Shown one piece after another: positions 27,696-36,895 of a stretch of 64,000 nucleotides of DNA; the first letter of the stretch is position 1, and every line of letters begins with the position of its first letter. The position numbers and the translations under genes are program-made. The notes under the pieces are model-generated. The model did not search any database. It saw only the letters and a list, made by a program, of their open reading frames with translations, and was not told the DNA's origin. The DNA comes from Capnocytophaga sp. oral taxon 863 str. F0517 (GTDB lineage: Bacteria > Bacteroidota > Bacteroidia > Flavobacteriales > Flavobacteriaceae), in the NCBI RefSeq assembly GCF_000466425.1, contig NZ_KE992088.1, positions 20,884 through 84,883 on the forward strand, written 5' to 3'.

Positions 27696-28712
27696 ATGAA
27701 ACCAAATATTTTTAACATCGCTACCAAAGAACTTAGTCAGGATGCTTTTATCACTTGGCTATTGGCTTTTGCTGATAATGACAATCAGCAATATGACAAG
27801 GAATTAAACCTATGTGCAAAAGAATTTGTTTCTATGCTCATAAAAAAACAAATTCCAAATTTTAATGAGCCCATACTTACAGTTGAAGCAGGGCGTCAGT
27901 GGGAAAACATTGATGTATGGGCGGAAGTAAATGGTAAATATCTTATTATAATAGAGGATAAAACCATTAGTTCAGAACATTCTAATCAATTAGAACGTTA
28001 TAAGGAAATAGCAGAAAAATGGTGTTCAGAAAACAAATATGAAACACCTATTTGTATTTACCTTAAAACAGGGAATGAAAGTTTAAGCATTTTTAATGCA
28101 ATAAAAGACAAAGGATACGCTATCTTTGACAGAACTGACTTCATAACTTTACTTAATAATCATAAAGATATTAAAAACAATATCTTTATTGATTTTTACG
28201 AACGTATGACCAACTTAGAAAAGTTAAGTACAGCCTTTGAGCATAAACCTTTAGACGAATGGAATGGTAATGATTGGCAAGGTTTTTTCAAACTTATTGA
28301 AACTAAAATCAATATACTAAAATGGCATTATGTAAATAATCCAAATGGAGGATTTTGGAATGCCATTCTTAATTGGGAGTATTGGGGAGATTATCCCGTA
28401 TACATACAACTTGAAGAAGGGAAATTGTGCTTTAAATTATCAACAGACCCTGACGATATTGATTTGCCTGATAATTTCGACAGGACAAACACTCGTAATG
28501 AGCTTTACAATTTAATTATTGAGAAAGCAACCGCTTTAGGATTAAACGAAATCAGAAAACCAGATAGGTTTGGTAATGGTAAGTATATGACAGTTGCTAT
28601 TGTTGATAAAGAGAACTGGTTAGCTAATGAAAAAGGGTTTGTAAATGCTCAAAAAGTAGTTGAAAATCTAGCTAAATATCTAGATTTCTTACGAAAAGAG
28701 ATTTTAGGATAG
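27696..28712 (+). CDS. PD-(D/E)XK nuclease-family protein (PDDEXK_4-like)
   Basis: A 338-residue cytosolic protein. The opening FNIATKELSQDAFITWLLAFAD is typical of the PDDEXK_4 family. The catalytic core is NIDVWAEV (Asp73) followed by LIIIEDKT (Glu87, Lys89) and a QLERYKEI helix. The C-terminal half (~190-338) is less conserved and may recognise substrate. Such proteins are found in phage-defence and mobile regions, but their targets are unknown. It has its own terminator and AT-rich base use. Its role as a DNA or RNA nuclease is family-based inference. Confidence 0.78.
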   Translation: MKPNIFNIATKELSQDAFITWLLAFADNDNQQYDKELNLCAKEFVSMLIKKQIPNFNEPILTVEAGRQWENIDVWAEVNGKYLIIIEDKTISSEHSNQLERYKEIAEKWCSENKYETPICIYLKTGNESLSIFNAIKDKGYAIFDRTDFITLLNNHKDIKNNIFIDFYERMTNLEKLSTAFEHKPLDEWNGNDWQGFFKLIETKINILKWHYVNNPNGGFWNAILNWEYWGDYPVYIQLEEGKLCFKLSTDPDDIDLPDNFDRTNTRNELYNLIIEKATALGLNEIRKPDRFGNGKYMTVAIVDKENWLANEKGFVNAQKVVENLAKYLDFLRKEILG

Positions 28713-28725
28713 TCTGTTATAATCT

Positions 28726-28756
28726 CCCCACTCCTAAGAAAAGTGGGGATATTTTT
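28726..28756 (+). terminator. Terminator after the PD-(D/E)XK gene
   Basis: CCCCACT (28726-28732) pairs with AGTGGGG (28742-28748), followed by ATATTTTT. Confidence 0.85.
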
Positions 28757-28775
28757 CCCAAAAAATATTGCACAT

Positions 28776-28809
28776 GGTCATAGTTTGTCCATTTAATATC
28801 CTATCTTTG
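28776..28809 (+). promoter_or_regulatory. Dyad promoter of the cyclic-phosphate receiver gene
   Basis: GGTCATAGTTTGTCC (28776-28790) is an imperfect dyad, GGTCA-N5-TGTCC. It lies 11 bases before TATCTTTG (28802-28809). Dyad, spacing and -7 box recur at 29180 and 39068. The start codon is 24 bases further on. Confidence 0.72.
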
Positions 28810-28833
28810 CGGTGTAATTTTTAAAGTAATACA

Positions 28834-29121
28834 ATGAATCTTTATTTAGATGACCTCCGCCCTACTCCAGAGGGTTTTGACCGTGTATATAGCTACGAGG
28901 AGTTTGTGGCCTATCTTGAGAGAAAGGGACTACCTGATTTTATTTCCTTTGACCATGACTTAGGGGAAGATCTATCAGGCTATGACTGTGCTAAGTACTT
29001 AGTAGCATACTGCTTGGAACACCAACGCTCCCTACCCAACTACCAAGTACATAGCCAAAACCCTGTGGGTAGGGAAAATATAGAACGCTTGTTGGAGAAT
29101 TTTAAAAATTTTGAGTCTTAA
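28834..29121 (+). CDS. Cyclic-phosphate-processing receiver-domain protein
   Basis: A 95-residue single-domain protein matching the cREC family of receiver-like domains (NLYLDDLRPTPEGF, then ISFDHDLGEDLSGYD and NYQVHSQNPVGRENI). Comparative genomics has proposed that these domains process cyclic-phosphate ends in RNA-repair or conflict systems; activity in this protein is inference. The paired Asp residues 6-7 and the FDHDLG motif are intact. It sits alone under a promoter shared in design with the YD-repeat operon and the WYL operon. Confidence 0.8.
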   Translation: MNLYLDDLRPTPEGFDRVYSYEEFVAYLERKGLPDFISFDHDLGEDLSGYDCAKYLVAYCLEHQRSLPNYQVHSQNPVGRENIERLLENFKNFES

Positions 29122-29179
29122 GTTTAGGTGACAACAAGTCAATAATTAACAATTAACCCTCAATAATTAACATTTGCAA

Positions 29180-29213
29180 GGTCACAGTCTGTCCGGTTAG
29201 GCAACTATCTTTG
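29180..29213 (+). promoter_or_regulatory. Dyad promoter of the YD-repeat operon
   Basis: GGTCACAGTCTGTCC (29180-29194), 11 bases, TATCTTTG (29206-29213), then CACCG. Same architecture as the sites at 28776 and 39068. Confidence 0.72.
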
Positions 29214-29233
29214 CACCGAAAAAATTACTTCTT

Positions 29234-30484
29234 ATGATACTCTTAGATAACTTTACCGACAAACTAAACATTGCTTATGCGGATATACTCGAGGCTATGC
29301 TCTGCCAAAATACCCGTGAAGAAAAGGATTTTGATGAACAAGAGAGACTTTCTGAAAGACGGTTATACAATGGTAAAAGAATTATTTTCAGAGAGCTATA
29401 TGATTATAAGCGTAATTGTGTATATAAGAAGCTATACCCTTATGGAGGGCAGGAAATGGTACGCCTTATCTATCCTATCTATACAGAACAGGCACAAAGA
29501 ACACTCTATCTGCCTATTAAGGAACGCGTGCTGGCTTTAGGCTTTCAGCCCGAAGCTATCACTAAGATAAGCGTACGTCTGAAAAACTACAATGAAAAAG
29601 GGCAGAAACTACAAGAAACCTATAATTGGTGTAAGGGATTTTTTGCTGAAAGAGGAAGTATGGGGATTGATAATATCCGCTATGATGATAGGCGAAATAT
29701 CTATTCCAGTGAAGGATTTAACGCCTATTGGAACGAGAAACGAAACATACTGCGTACCATTGATTTAAATGGAAGAACCCTTATCAAACAAAGTTCTTGG
29801 GACGCAGATGCTTTCAATACAGTGGAGGTCTATGGTTATGATGATGATAAAAATCTTGATCGAAAAATCATTAGTAACAGAGATGGAATCACTAATATTA
29901 TAGATTATTCTAAGGGCAAAAGTAGAGTGAGAATAGTAAAACTCAATCCTAAAAAACCTTTTGAATACAAAGAAGAAGGCTATACCCAGACTATAAAAAA
30001 AGGAGCTTATACCTACAAAGTAGAAAGATATTATTATGGGGATAGTACGGATCTTAGAAAAAGTCTTATCGTATTGGATAATGAAGAGAGAATCGTAAGA
30101 GAGAAAAAGACAAACTATATCACCAAACGTAAGAAAAACAAAGAAGGGAAGCAAACCTTCCGAAATATCAAAACAGACGAGCATATTAGTAGATATTATT
30201 ATAATGAGCAAGGCGTACTTACCAAGGAAATACACCTTAGCACAGACCGCTCTGTAGAACTTGAAGTATTGCTTTACAATTCACAAGGACAGAAAACAGT
30301 ACGTATTTATAGGAGTAAAGACCTCAAGCAAGAAGTCAAGTGCTTAGAAAAAACGGTTTATACCTATGATGACAAAGGGAGACTTCTGTTAGAGAGTAGT
30401 CCTACTCACCTTACCCATCATTTTTATACCTTAGCAGAAGACTATGATGAACACATGGAAATCACTATAAAAACCGAATTATAA
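29234..30484 (+). CDS. YD-repeat-like cytosolic protein, paralogue A
   Basis: A 416-residue protein with no signal peptide or membrane segment. The N-terminal ~220 residues share a domain with the next gene (FDEQERLSERRLYNG, LYPYGGQEMVRL, LPIKERVLALGF). The rest holds YD-like units such as YYNEQGVLTKEIHL, YNSQGQKTVRIY and YDDKGRLLLESS, ending THHFYTLAEDYDEHMEITIK. Unlike Rhs toxins there is no cage-sized repeat array and no toxin tip. First gene of a three-gene run (gaps 11 and 1 bases). Function unknown. Confidence 0.7.
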   Translation: MILLDNFTDKLNIAYADILEAMLCQNTREEKDFDEQERLSERRLYNGKRIIFRELYDYKRNCVYKKLYPYGGQEMVRLIYPIYTEQAQRTLYLPIKERVLALGFQPEAITKISVRLKNYNEKGQKLQETYNWCKGFFAERGSMGIDNIRYDDRRNIYSSEGFNAYWNEKRNILRTIDLNGRTLIKQSSWDADAFNTVEVYGYDDDKNLDRKIISNRDGITNIIDYSKGKSRVRIVKLNPKKPFEYKEEGYTQTIKKGAYTYKVERYYYGDSTDLRKSLIVLDNEERIVREKKTNYITKRKKNKEGKQTFRNIKTDEHISRYYYNEQGVLTKEIHLSTDRSVELEVLLYNSQGQKTVRIYRSKDLKQEVKCLEKTVYTYDDKGRLLLESSPTHLTHHFYTLAEDYDEHMEITIKTEL

Positions 30485-30495
30485 AACTACTTGTT

Positions 30496-31806
30496 ATGAC
30501 CTTATCCTATATTTCAGAGAAACACAAAATAGCCTTTGCCGATGCTTTTGAGGCGATGACCTGCAATGTCCCTAGCAGTATAGAAACTGACTACAACGAG
30601 CCTGCTTTGGAAGAGAAGAATTTTGACAAAAATGGACGCCTATTAGAAAGACGCTTTGTACATTATGGAAAACCCAGATTAGTAGAACACTATGATTACA
30701 ACGAAGGGATAGTACATAAATCATTCTATGAATTTGGTTGTGAGATTCTTCAATTTAGTTTGCCTTTATACAGTGAGCAGGAGTTAAGAGCCAAACATAT
30801 GCCTATCAAAGAGTGGGTACAACGTTTGGGTTTTACACCTGAGCAAGTGACAGAAATTAACCTTAATATAAAAAGTACAGACAAAATTGGAGGTATACAG
30901 CAAGAAACTATACATGGTTGCGAGGGGTATTTTAAAAAAGCGTATAGGACACATATAAGAAAAAGCGCTTATGATGAAAAAGGTAATATATATGCTATAG
31001 AAGAATTTGTATCTTCTTGGGGAGAGCGACGTATTGAGAGCCGTACTTTTGATGTCCGAGGCAATCTGATCTTTCGAGGAGATGCTTGGAATGGAGATGC
31101 CATAGACTGTATAAAAGTATCACTATATGACCGTAAAAGCCGAGCTATACAACATATAGATATAGGCGGTAATGGTTGTATAACACATTACACCTACAAA
31201 AAAAATGAGGTGATTTGCAATGAAATAGGTCCACTTGCAGATAAAATAAGCCACAAAATTATAGAAAAAATAGGTAATAACACTTGTGAAACGATTCGTA
31301 CGGAAAGTATTTCAGAGAATAATGAGACGATCAGTATCCTCGATCCTAAAGGTAGACTCTTAAAGAAAACAGAGATTCATTATGAAAATGAATATGAATA
31401 TGAAAATGAAAATGAAAAAACATATGAAAGGGAAGAAGAATACACTTATAACGAATCAGGAGTACTCATAAAGAAAACGGAAAACTATGTTTATTTTCGT
31501 GCTAATAGTTATGGCTCTGAAACCATTCTCTACAATGATCAAGGTCAAAAGATAGAGCATAGTAAAAAAGAAGCACCTAAAAGGAAATTAATATCCTTAG
31601 ATCCTATTATATTCGAAGATGAAAATAACTTAGAGAAATCTCTTTATTATTACAATGAGCAAGGTGACCTTATTCGTGAAGAATTAAAAAAATGGCGTGT
31701 TGATGAAGGTATTGAAACCAATGTTGAACTTCTTACTACTCATCATTTTTACGAAAGGGAGGAAGAATACGAGGCTCATTTAGAGGTTACTGTAAAAAGT
31801 AATTAA
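30496..31806 (+). CDS. YD-repeat-like cytosolic protein, paralogue B
   Basis: A 436-residue paralogue of the preceding protein: FDKNGRLLERRFVHYG, FGCEILQFSLPLYSEQE, MPIKEWVQRLGFTPEQV, and the same C-terminal block THHFYEREEEYEAHLEVTVK. An insert at ~291-320 is a low-complexity acidic-tyrosine stretch (HYENEYEYENENEK) coded by hexanucleotide repeats, a likely site of in-frame length change. No signal peptide. It sits 11 bases after paralogue A and 1 base before the next gene. Confidence 0.7.
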   Translation: MTLSYISEKHKIAFADAFEAMTCNVPSSIETDYNEPALEEKNFDKNGRLLERRFVHYGKPRLVEHYDYNEGIVHKSFYEFGCEILQFSLPLYSEQELRAKHMPIKEWVQRLGFTPEQVTEINLNIKSTDKIGGIQQETIHGCEGYFKKAYRTHIRKSAYDEKGNIYAIEEFVSSWGERRIESRTFDVRGNLIFRGDAWNGDAIDCIKVSLYDRKSRAIQHIDIGGNGCITHYTYKKNEVICNEIGPLADKISHKIIEKIGNNTCETIRTESISENNETISILDPKGRLLKKTEIHYENEYEYENENEKTYEREEEYTYNESGVLIKKTENYVYFRANSYGSETILYNDQGQKIEHSKKEAPKRKLISLDPIIFEDENNLEKSLYYYNEQGDLIREELKKWRVDEGIETNVELLTTHHFYEREEEYEAHLEVTVKSN

Positions 31807-31807
31807 T

Positions 31808-32671
31808 ATGTACACAACTCTTAAAGAAAAAATCATCAACTCAGGATTGGTTGATATTTCTAAAATTCTTTTTATAAACATTGATACTACTTATTTGAAC
31901 GACCAAAAACAAGTGGTAAAACGCATACATAGCGAGTTTACTAATTTCTTTGAAGAACGTCTTTGGGAAGATAGCATAATATGCTATGAATACGATGCTC
32001 ATGGTAATTGCACTACCCAAACGGAGGAGGCGGGAGAAGGTAATATACGGAGTAAGATACAACGTTTGTACGACCTTCAAGGCAAGTTAATAGTAGAAAA
32101 CCTCTGTTGGGGTAAGAAAGATATATTTAAAACCGACTCTATAATGACATTTGCTTACGATAAAAAAGGAAGAGTTATAGAACAAACTCATATGGAGAAT
32201 GGTAAATTAGAGTCTATTAGTAAATATTCTTACGAGAAAAACAAAGAGCGATGCGTTACTCGCAATCGTGCTTATCGCTTTTTAGAAGAATCTTATACAA
32301 TTTTTGATGAGCAAGGTCGGGAAATTGAGTATTATTATTCTGGTGAGACAGATTCTGAAGAAAGAATTTTTACTACTTATGAGAAAAATAAAATCATAAA
32401 ACGATTTACCTATCCTAACGGAATGGGAAAACCATTTGATAGTGTTACCTTGTTGGATGATAAAGGTCGTACTACCGAAACCTACATAGAAAGTGAAAAT
32501 GGAGAAATTTCCGATCATTGTATACTTAAATGCGATGATGAAAAACAAGTAACTTATGGCAAAGGTCCTGCTAATAGCTATTTTCTCAATACAGAACACG
32601 GTTCTTTAATCTTTTACGAGAAAGGAGAAAACTACAAACAGCAAGTTATTATAGATTATAGTTTAGAATAA
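31808..32671 (+). CDS. Short YD-repeat-like cytosolic protein
   Basis: A 287-residue protein with at least five units of the YD-like type (YEYDAHGNCTTQTEE, YDLQGKLIVENL, YDKKGRVIEQTH, FDEQGREIEYYY, LDDKGRTTETYI). It lacks the N-terminal domain of its two upstream neighbours. Its start follows the previous stop by one base, which implies coupled translation. No export signal and no catalytic motif that I recognise. Confidence 0.68.
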   Translation: MYTTLKEKIINSGLVDISKILFINIDTTYLNDQKQVVKRIHSEFTNFFEERLWEDSIICYEYDAHGNCTTQTEEAGEGNIRSKIQRLYDLQGKLIVENLCWGKKDIFKTDSIMTFAYDKKGRVIEQTHMENGKLESISKYSYEKNKERCVTRNRAYRFLEESYTIFDEQGREIEYYYSGETDSEERIFTTYEKNKIIKRFTYPNGMGKPFDSVTLLDDKGRTTETYIESENGEISDHCILKCDDEKQVTYGKGPANSYFLNTEHGSLIFYEKGENYKQQVIIDYSLE

Positions 32672-32709
32672 AACAATGTTTAACCACCATTTAAATCAAG
32701 ATTAATTAT

Positions 32710-32717
32710 TATATTTG
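32710..32717 (+). promoter_or_regulatory. -7 box of the UDG-fold gene
   Basis: TATATTTG, 26 bases before the ATG at 32743. The -33 element is not evident. Confidence 0.5.
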
Positions 32718-32742
32718 CAGTATAAAATAAAAACAAACCAAT

Positions 32743-33795
32743 ATGAATACATTCACCCCAGAATTACAGCAATGGGCAGCCGAAGTGATCGAGAAAATCA
32801 CCCCTATTGCCGAACAAATTAATTTAGCTTACTATCCCTTACAGTCAGAAGCTAAAATGAACCCTGAACTCTTGATTATTGGATTAAATCCAGGGTCAGA
32901 GGCAAGTTATAAGAATCAACAAGAAAATCCTAATTGGGAATTCAAAGATGGTAAGATGACCACTGAACGCTTACTAAAGGGTAATCCTTTTATTGCTGAA
33001 AAGGATGAATGGAAAATCTTTAGAGGACTGAATAGAATTCCATTTATCAAAGATGCAATAGATAGTAATAACTACTGCTTTATGAATTATGTGTATTTTG
33101 GCACTTCTGATTTCAATAAAATCAAAGGACACGCTAAAGCAGTTGAAACCTGTACAGCTCTTACCAAAAAGTTTATTGAGATTATCAAGCCTAAACATAT
33201 TATCGTTTTAGGGTTAGAGGGTATAGAAAGCATTTCTAAGATTGAAAAAACTTTGCTAAAAGGTAAAAGCAAACGTCTTCTTGTACAAGGAGGTGATTTG
33301 TTTGAAAAACAAGTACTTGCCATTTCTCATCCTTCTTACGCCGTGTCAGCAGCAGAATACGAGGCTATCGATACTAATATAAAAGAGTTCTATGAGGAAA
33401 AACCTCTAACTCCCTTCACTTTCAAGCCTAATGTAACAACTATTGATGTTGATAAACTTAATAATCTCTTGGCGGGAGCACTTAACTTTAAGTTGCGTGG
33501 CAAAGATACGCAAGTATATGAAGCACAAGTAAAAGGCGTTGGTGATGATATTTTGGATTTTAGAATTGATCTAAGAAAACCACCTGTTTATCTTTCTTTC
33601 CGTTCTTTAGACCGTTCTAAAAAGCTAGAAAACGAAGAGGTGTATAAAAATACCTTTAAAGAACCTTTTAGTCTTGAGGTAAACGCTTGGTTTGTAGAGA
33701 AATTCTTAAATAACTATCCTCAAGAAAAGGAGATTGAACAGGAAATGGCTGACGACCTCCTATCCTTATTAAAGGCTATTAAAGCTCAACAATAA
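32743..33795 (+). CDS. Uracil-DNA-glycosylase-fold protein with extra C-terminal domain
   Basis: The N-terminal ~220 residues show the UDG-superfamily frame: motif A LLIIGLNPG (47-51) and motif B as SHPSYAVS (His196). The strand KHIIVLGLEGIESI lies between. Residues ~220-350 form an added domain I do not recognise (VDKLNNLLAGALNFKLRG, YLSFRSLDRSKKLE). Motif A lacks the D/N-rich extension of classic uracil glycosylases, so substrate and even glycosylase activity are uncertain. It has its own promoter and terminator, and its AT-rich DNA resembles the rest of the island. Confidence 0.65.
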   Translation: MNTFTPELQQWAAEVIEKITPIAEQINLAYYPLQSEAKMNPELLIIGLNPGSEASYKNQQENPNWEFKDGKMTTERLLKGNPFIAEKDEWKIFRGLNRIPFIKDAIDSNNYCFMNYVYFGTSDFNKIKGHAKAVETCTALTKKFIEIIKPKHIIVLGLEGIESISKIEKTLLKGKSKRLLVQGGDLFEKQVLAISHPSYAVSAAEYEAIDTNIKEFYEEKPLTPFTFKPNVTTIDVDKLNNLLAGALNFKLRGKDTQVYEAQVKGVGDDILDFRIDLRKPPVYLSFRSLDRSKKLENEEVYKNTFKEPFSLEVNAWFVEKFLNNYPQEKEIEQEMADDLLSLLKAIKAQQ

Positions 33796-33813
33796 TCGCC
33801 TTTGAGTTCTTTT

Positions 33814-33852
33814 ACAAACTGTCTAAAACCTTTTAGGCAGTTTGTATTTTTT
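33814..33852 (+). terminator. Terminator after the UDG-fold gene
   Basis: ACAAACTG(T/C)CTAAAA pairs perfectly over 15 bp (33814-33828 with 33831-33845), followed by ATTTTTT. Confidence 0.92.
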
Positions 33853-33904
33853 ATCTCTTTTAAGGATAGATAATCCCATCATTTACAGATAATTTTAATC
33901 TTAT

Positions 33905-34198
33905 ATGAAGTATAAACACTTTTCTCCCACCCAAGGTGCAACGCTATTCACTGGCATGAAATGCTATTTTCGTATGGCTAATAGTACCGTAGAAGAAGAT
34001 TTTGACAGTAATGGAAATCTCTTAGAACGTCGTTATTACTATCCAGATACAGGGTATCTTGCCCTAAGAGAAACGGTCTTTCCTGAGAGAAACGCCATCT
34101 ATTTATTCTATTACGGATATTGCTTGGGACAATGTATGTACTTTACCCTCCCCTACGATGAACATTTTGATAGGTTAAACTATAAAACAGAAGACTAA
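33905..34198 (+). CDS. Short N-terminal fragment of the YD-repeat family
   Basis: A 97-residue protein matching only the N-terminal domain of the proteins at 29234 and 30496 (EEDFDSNGNLLERRYYY, ETVFPERNAIYLF, GQCMYFTLPYDEHFDRL). It ends where their central region would begin. It is either a stand-alone domain or the remnant of a longer paralogue. No clear promoter of its own was found. Confidence 0.6.
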   Translation: MKYKHFSPTQGATLFTGMKCYFRMANSTVEEDFDSNGNLLERRYYYPDTGYLALRETVFPERNAIYLFYYGYCLGQCMYFTLPYDEHFDRLNYKTED

Positions 34199-34253
34199 CC
34201 CCTAAAACTCCTCCCAAAAAAGAGAAAACTAACTCCTAAACCCCTACACTTTC

Positions 34254-35102
34254 ATGAAAATACAATACTTTTCCGACTTACACCTTGAGTTCGAGGACAA
34301 TCTCAACTGGATTGACAACAACGCTATAGAGCGCGTGGGCGATATCCTAATCATCGCAGGCGACTTGTGCCCCTTCGTACAGCTCTCTCGTATGCTCTTC
34401 AAAAGCGAGATTGCCGACCTATGTAGGGGCTACAAAAAGGTATTTTGGATCCCTGGCAACCACGAGTACTATATCTTTACCCACTCCTACGCCACTACTC
34501 GCTACGAACAACCGCTGAAGGAGATACGAAATCTCTTTTTAGTGGACAACTATATGGAGCGTATCGGGCGTACCCAACTGATTCTCTGTACGATGTGGAG
34601 CCATATCGGTAGGAAGAATGCCGCTAAAATTAAGTATGGCATGAGTGACTTCCACTATATCACTGTACAGAACCCCGAAAAGGGAGAGGAGATAGACTCC
34701 CTACAGGTGGCTGACTTCAACGCTTTCAACAAGACGGCGGTTAAGTTCCTCAAAAAAGCCGTCAAAGCAGCTACTCAAGCCAAAAAGGCTGGAGAGATAG
34801 ACCATATTATTGTAGCTACCCACTACGTCCCTACCCTCAAGTACTACCCTGAGATGTATTTGGGCAGTGCCCTGAACGATGCCTTTGTCCTTGACCTGAC
34901 TGATTTTATCGAGAAGAGCGCCATTGACTACTGGATCTATGGGCATCACCACTTCAACCAACCCGATTTCAGGATCGGTAACACCATACTGACCACCAAT
35001 CAGCTCGGCTATGTGATGCGCGAGGAACATGAAGCATTTGATTGGGGGCGATATATAGAGGTAGGGACGAATGGCAATTCGCTCATAAGTAACGAAAAGT
35101 GA
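34254..35102 (+). CDS. Calcineurin-like metallophosphoesterase
   Basis: A 282-residue cytosolic enzyme with the full set of metal-binding motifs: FSDLHLEF (Asp8, His10), AGDLCP, PGNHEYY, ATHYVP and GHHHFN. Such enzymes hydrolyse phosphoesters or phosphodiesters; the substrate is unknown. Its third-base choice is more GC-rich than the AT-rich genes on both sides, so it looks like an older resident or a separate acquisition inside the island. Confidence 0.87.
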   Translation: MKIQYFSDLHLEFEDNLNWIDNNAIERVGDILIIAGDLCPFVQLSRMLFKSEIADLCRGYKKVFWIPGNHEYYIFTHSYATTRYEQPLKEIRNLFLVDNYMERIGRTQLILCTMWSHIGRKNAAKIKYGMSDFHYITVQNPEKGEEIDSLQVADFNAFNKTAVKFLKKAVKAATQAKKAGEIDHIIVATHYVPTLKYYPEMYLGSALNDAFVLDLTDFIEKSAIDYWIYGHHHFNQPDFRIGNTILTTNQLGYVMREEHEAFDWGRYIEVGTNGNSLISNEK

Positions 35103-35146
35103 AAAATTATATACAGAATAAATAACCCATTAAAAATAAATTATTT

Positions 35147-36895
35147 ATGGCCAATCTAATATTAAAGCCTATTAAAGACTTCCAAAATTTCCATTTTTGG
35201 GTAAAGAATTACCAACGAGGCTACAAGTGGACAAAAGAGGAAGTTACACAGTTGTTAAACGACATCTACGAGTTTGAGCCTCAAAACGAAAATGAATTTT
35301 ATTGCTTACAACCTATTGTCATCAAGGAGGATTCAGGCAAAAAAGAACTCATTGATGGGCAACAGCGTTGTACTACCATCTATCTTATCCTAAAATATTT
35401 AGGGAAAGATACATTTGAGTTAGATTACCAGACACGCGAGAAAAGTGCTGAGTTTATAAAAGAAATTGATTCTTTAGCTATTGCTGGAGAATGGAAAGAC
35501 TGGGTGGAAGCCCTTCCTGATAAAGATAAAGATAAAGATAATGTAGATAACTATCACTTCTTTGAGGCTTACCGAACTATACAAGACTAGTTTGCTGATG
35601 AAAGTAGAGATAAAAAGCGTTTTTTAGATAAACTACTGAATAAAACTCAAGTCATTTGGTATGAAGTAGAGGGAAATATAGATAGTATAGAACTCTTTAC
35701 ACGTATCAATAGCCATAAAATACCGCTCACAGAAGCTGAACTTATCAAGGCTCTTTTCTTAATCAACTTAAAGAAAGGAACAAAACAATCAGAGGTATTA
35801 CAACTTCAACAAAATGAGATAGCACAGCAATGGGATAGAATAGAAAATGAATTACAAAACAAAAACTTTTGGTATTTTATCTCCCATACAGCTCCTGGAG
35901 CAACTCGCATAGACAAACTACTATCACTCTCTACTATTTTCAAAGATCCTGACAAAATTGGAGAACATGCCTTATTTTTTGCTTTTGAAAAAGATTTCAA
36001 AGACTCTCAAAAAGAGGCTTCCCAATGGGTAACTAACCGCTGGGGAGAGATAAAACATATTTTTCAAACATTCAAGGAATGGTATCATGATTTTGAACTC
36101 TATCACCTTATAGGATTACTAATTCATTTAGGAGAAGATATAGATGATATTTTATCTGTAAAAGAAAAAAGTACTTCTAAAAAGGATTTCAAAAACCATA
36201 TCAAAGAAAAAATTTGTAAAAAAATAGAAGATATAGGAGATATAAGAAAGGTTAGTTATAGTGAAAGTAGAGATAAAGCTAAAAATACTTTACTTATATT
36301 TAATATTATCTCTATTTTAAATTCAAAAGATGAAGTAAATCGTTTTCCTTTTTATCAATATCAAAACATAAATTGGGATATAGAACATATCCATGCTAAG
36401 GCAGATAATACTAAAGAGCAAAAAGATTGGTTAAAAGAATTTAAAGATTGGTTGTTACAAAGTCGAAATAATGAACTTATTGAAAAATATAGTGCTCAAA
36501 TAGATGAGGCCTTAGCTGTTGAAAAGAATGATAATAAAGAGGAAGATCTTAAAGAAGAGGAAGATAAAATAGGAACACTTATTGAAGATATATATAACTA
36601 TTTCTCTAATACTAAAGAAGAGGGAGAAGCATTCGATATTGATAATCTTTCTAACCTTGCTCTTTTAGATAGTAGTACCAACAGAGGTTATGGAAAAGCT
36701 CCTTTCCCTCAAAAAAGAACAACTATTATAAAAAAAGATGAGGAAGGTACCTTCATTCCACTATGTACCCGAAACGTTTTCTTAAAGTATTATTCGCCTC
36801 ATACTAATAGCTTGCTCTTTTGGAGTGCTACAGATAGAAAAAATTACCTCGACAAAATAGAAGAAACCCTTAAAAATTTCAAAAGACATGAGTAA
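35147..36895 (+). pseudogene. DUF262-DUF1524 (GmrSD-like) gene with in-frame amber codon
   Basis: The frame is open from 35147 to 36895 except for one TAG at 35588-35590 (codon 148). I translated the bases after it and found no other stop. Codons 1-147 hold the DUF262 opening (VKNYQRGYKWTKEEV) and the NTP-binding motif LIDGQQR (70-74). The C-terminal part holds the DUF1524 His-Me-type nuclease motif NWDIEHIHAKADN (Glu413, His414, His416) and NLALLDSSTNRGYG. The layout equals GmrSD/type IV restriction enzymes, about 580 residues. The stop overlaps the next gene by eight bases (ATGAGTAA). It is either a recent nonsense mutation, a suppressed stop or a sequencing error. Confidence 0.85.

Noticed and set aside
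29765..30235. 156-codon minus-strand frame inside paralogue A of the YD family
   Set aside because: Its hydrophobic look (I, F, S rich) comes from antisense reading of Lys/Glu/Tyr codons in AT-rich DNA; it has no promoter.
29234..32671. Rhs or polymorphic toxin array
   Set aside because: No signal, PAAR/VgrG part, long repeat cage, cleavage motif or toxin tip is present; the repeats are only YD-like.
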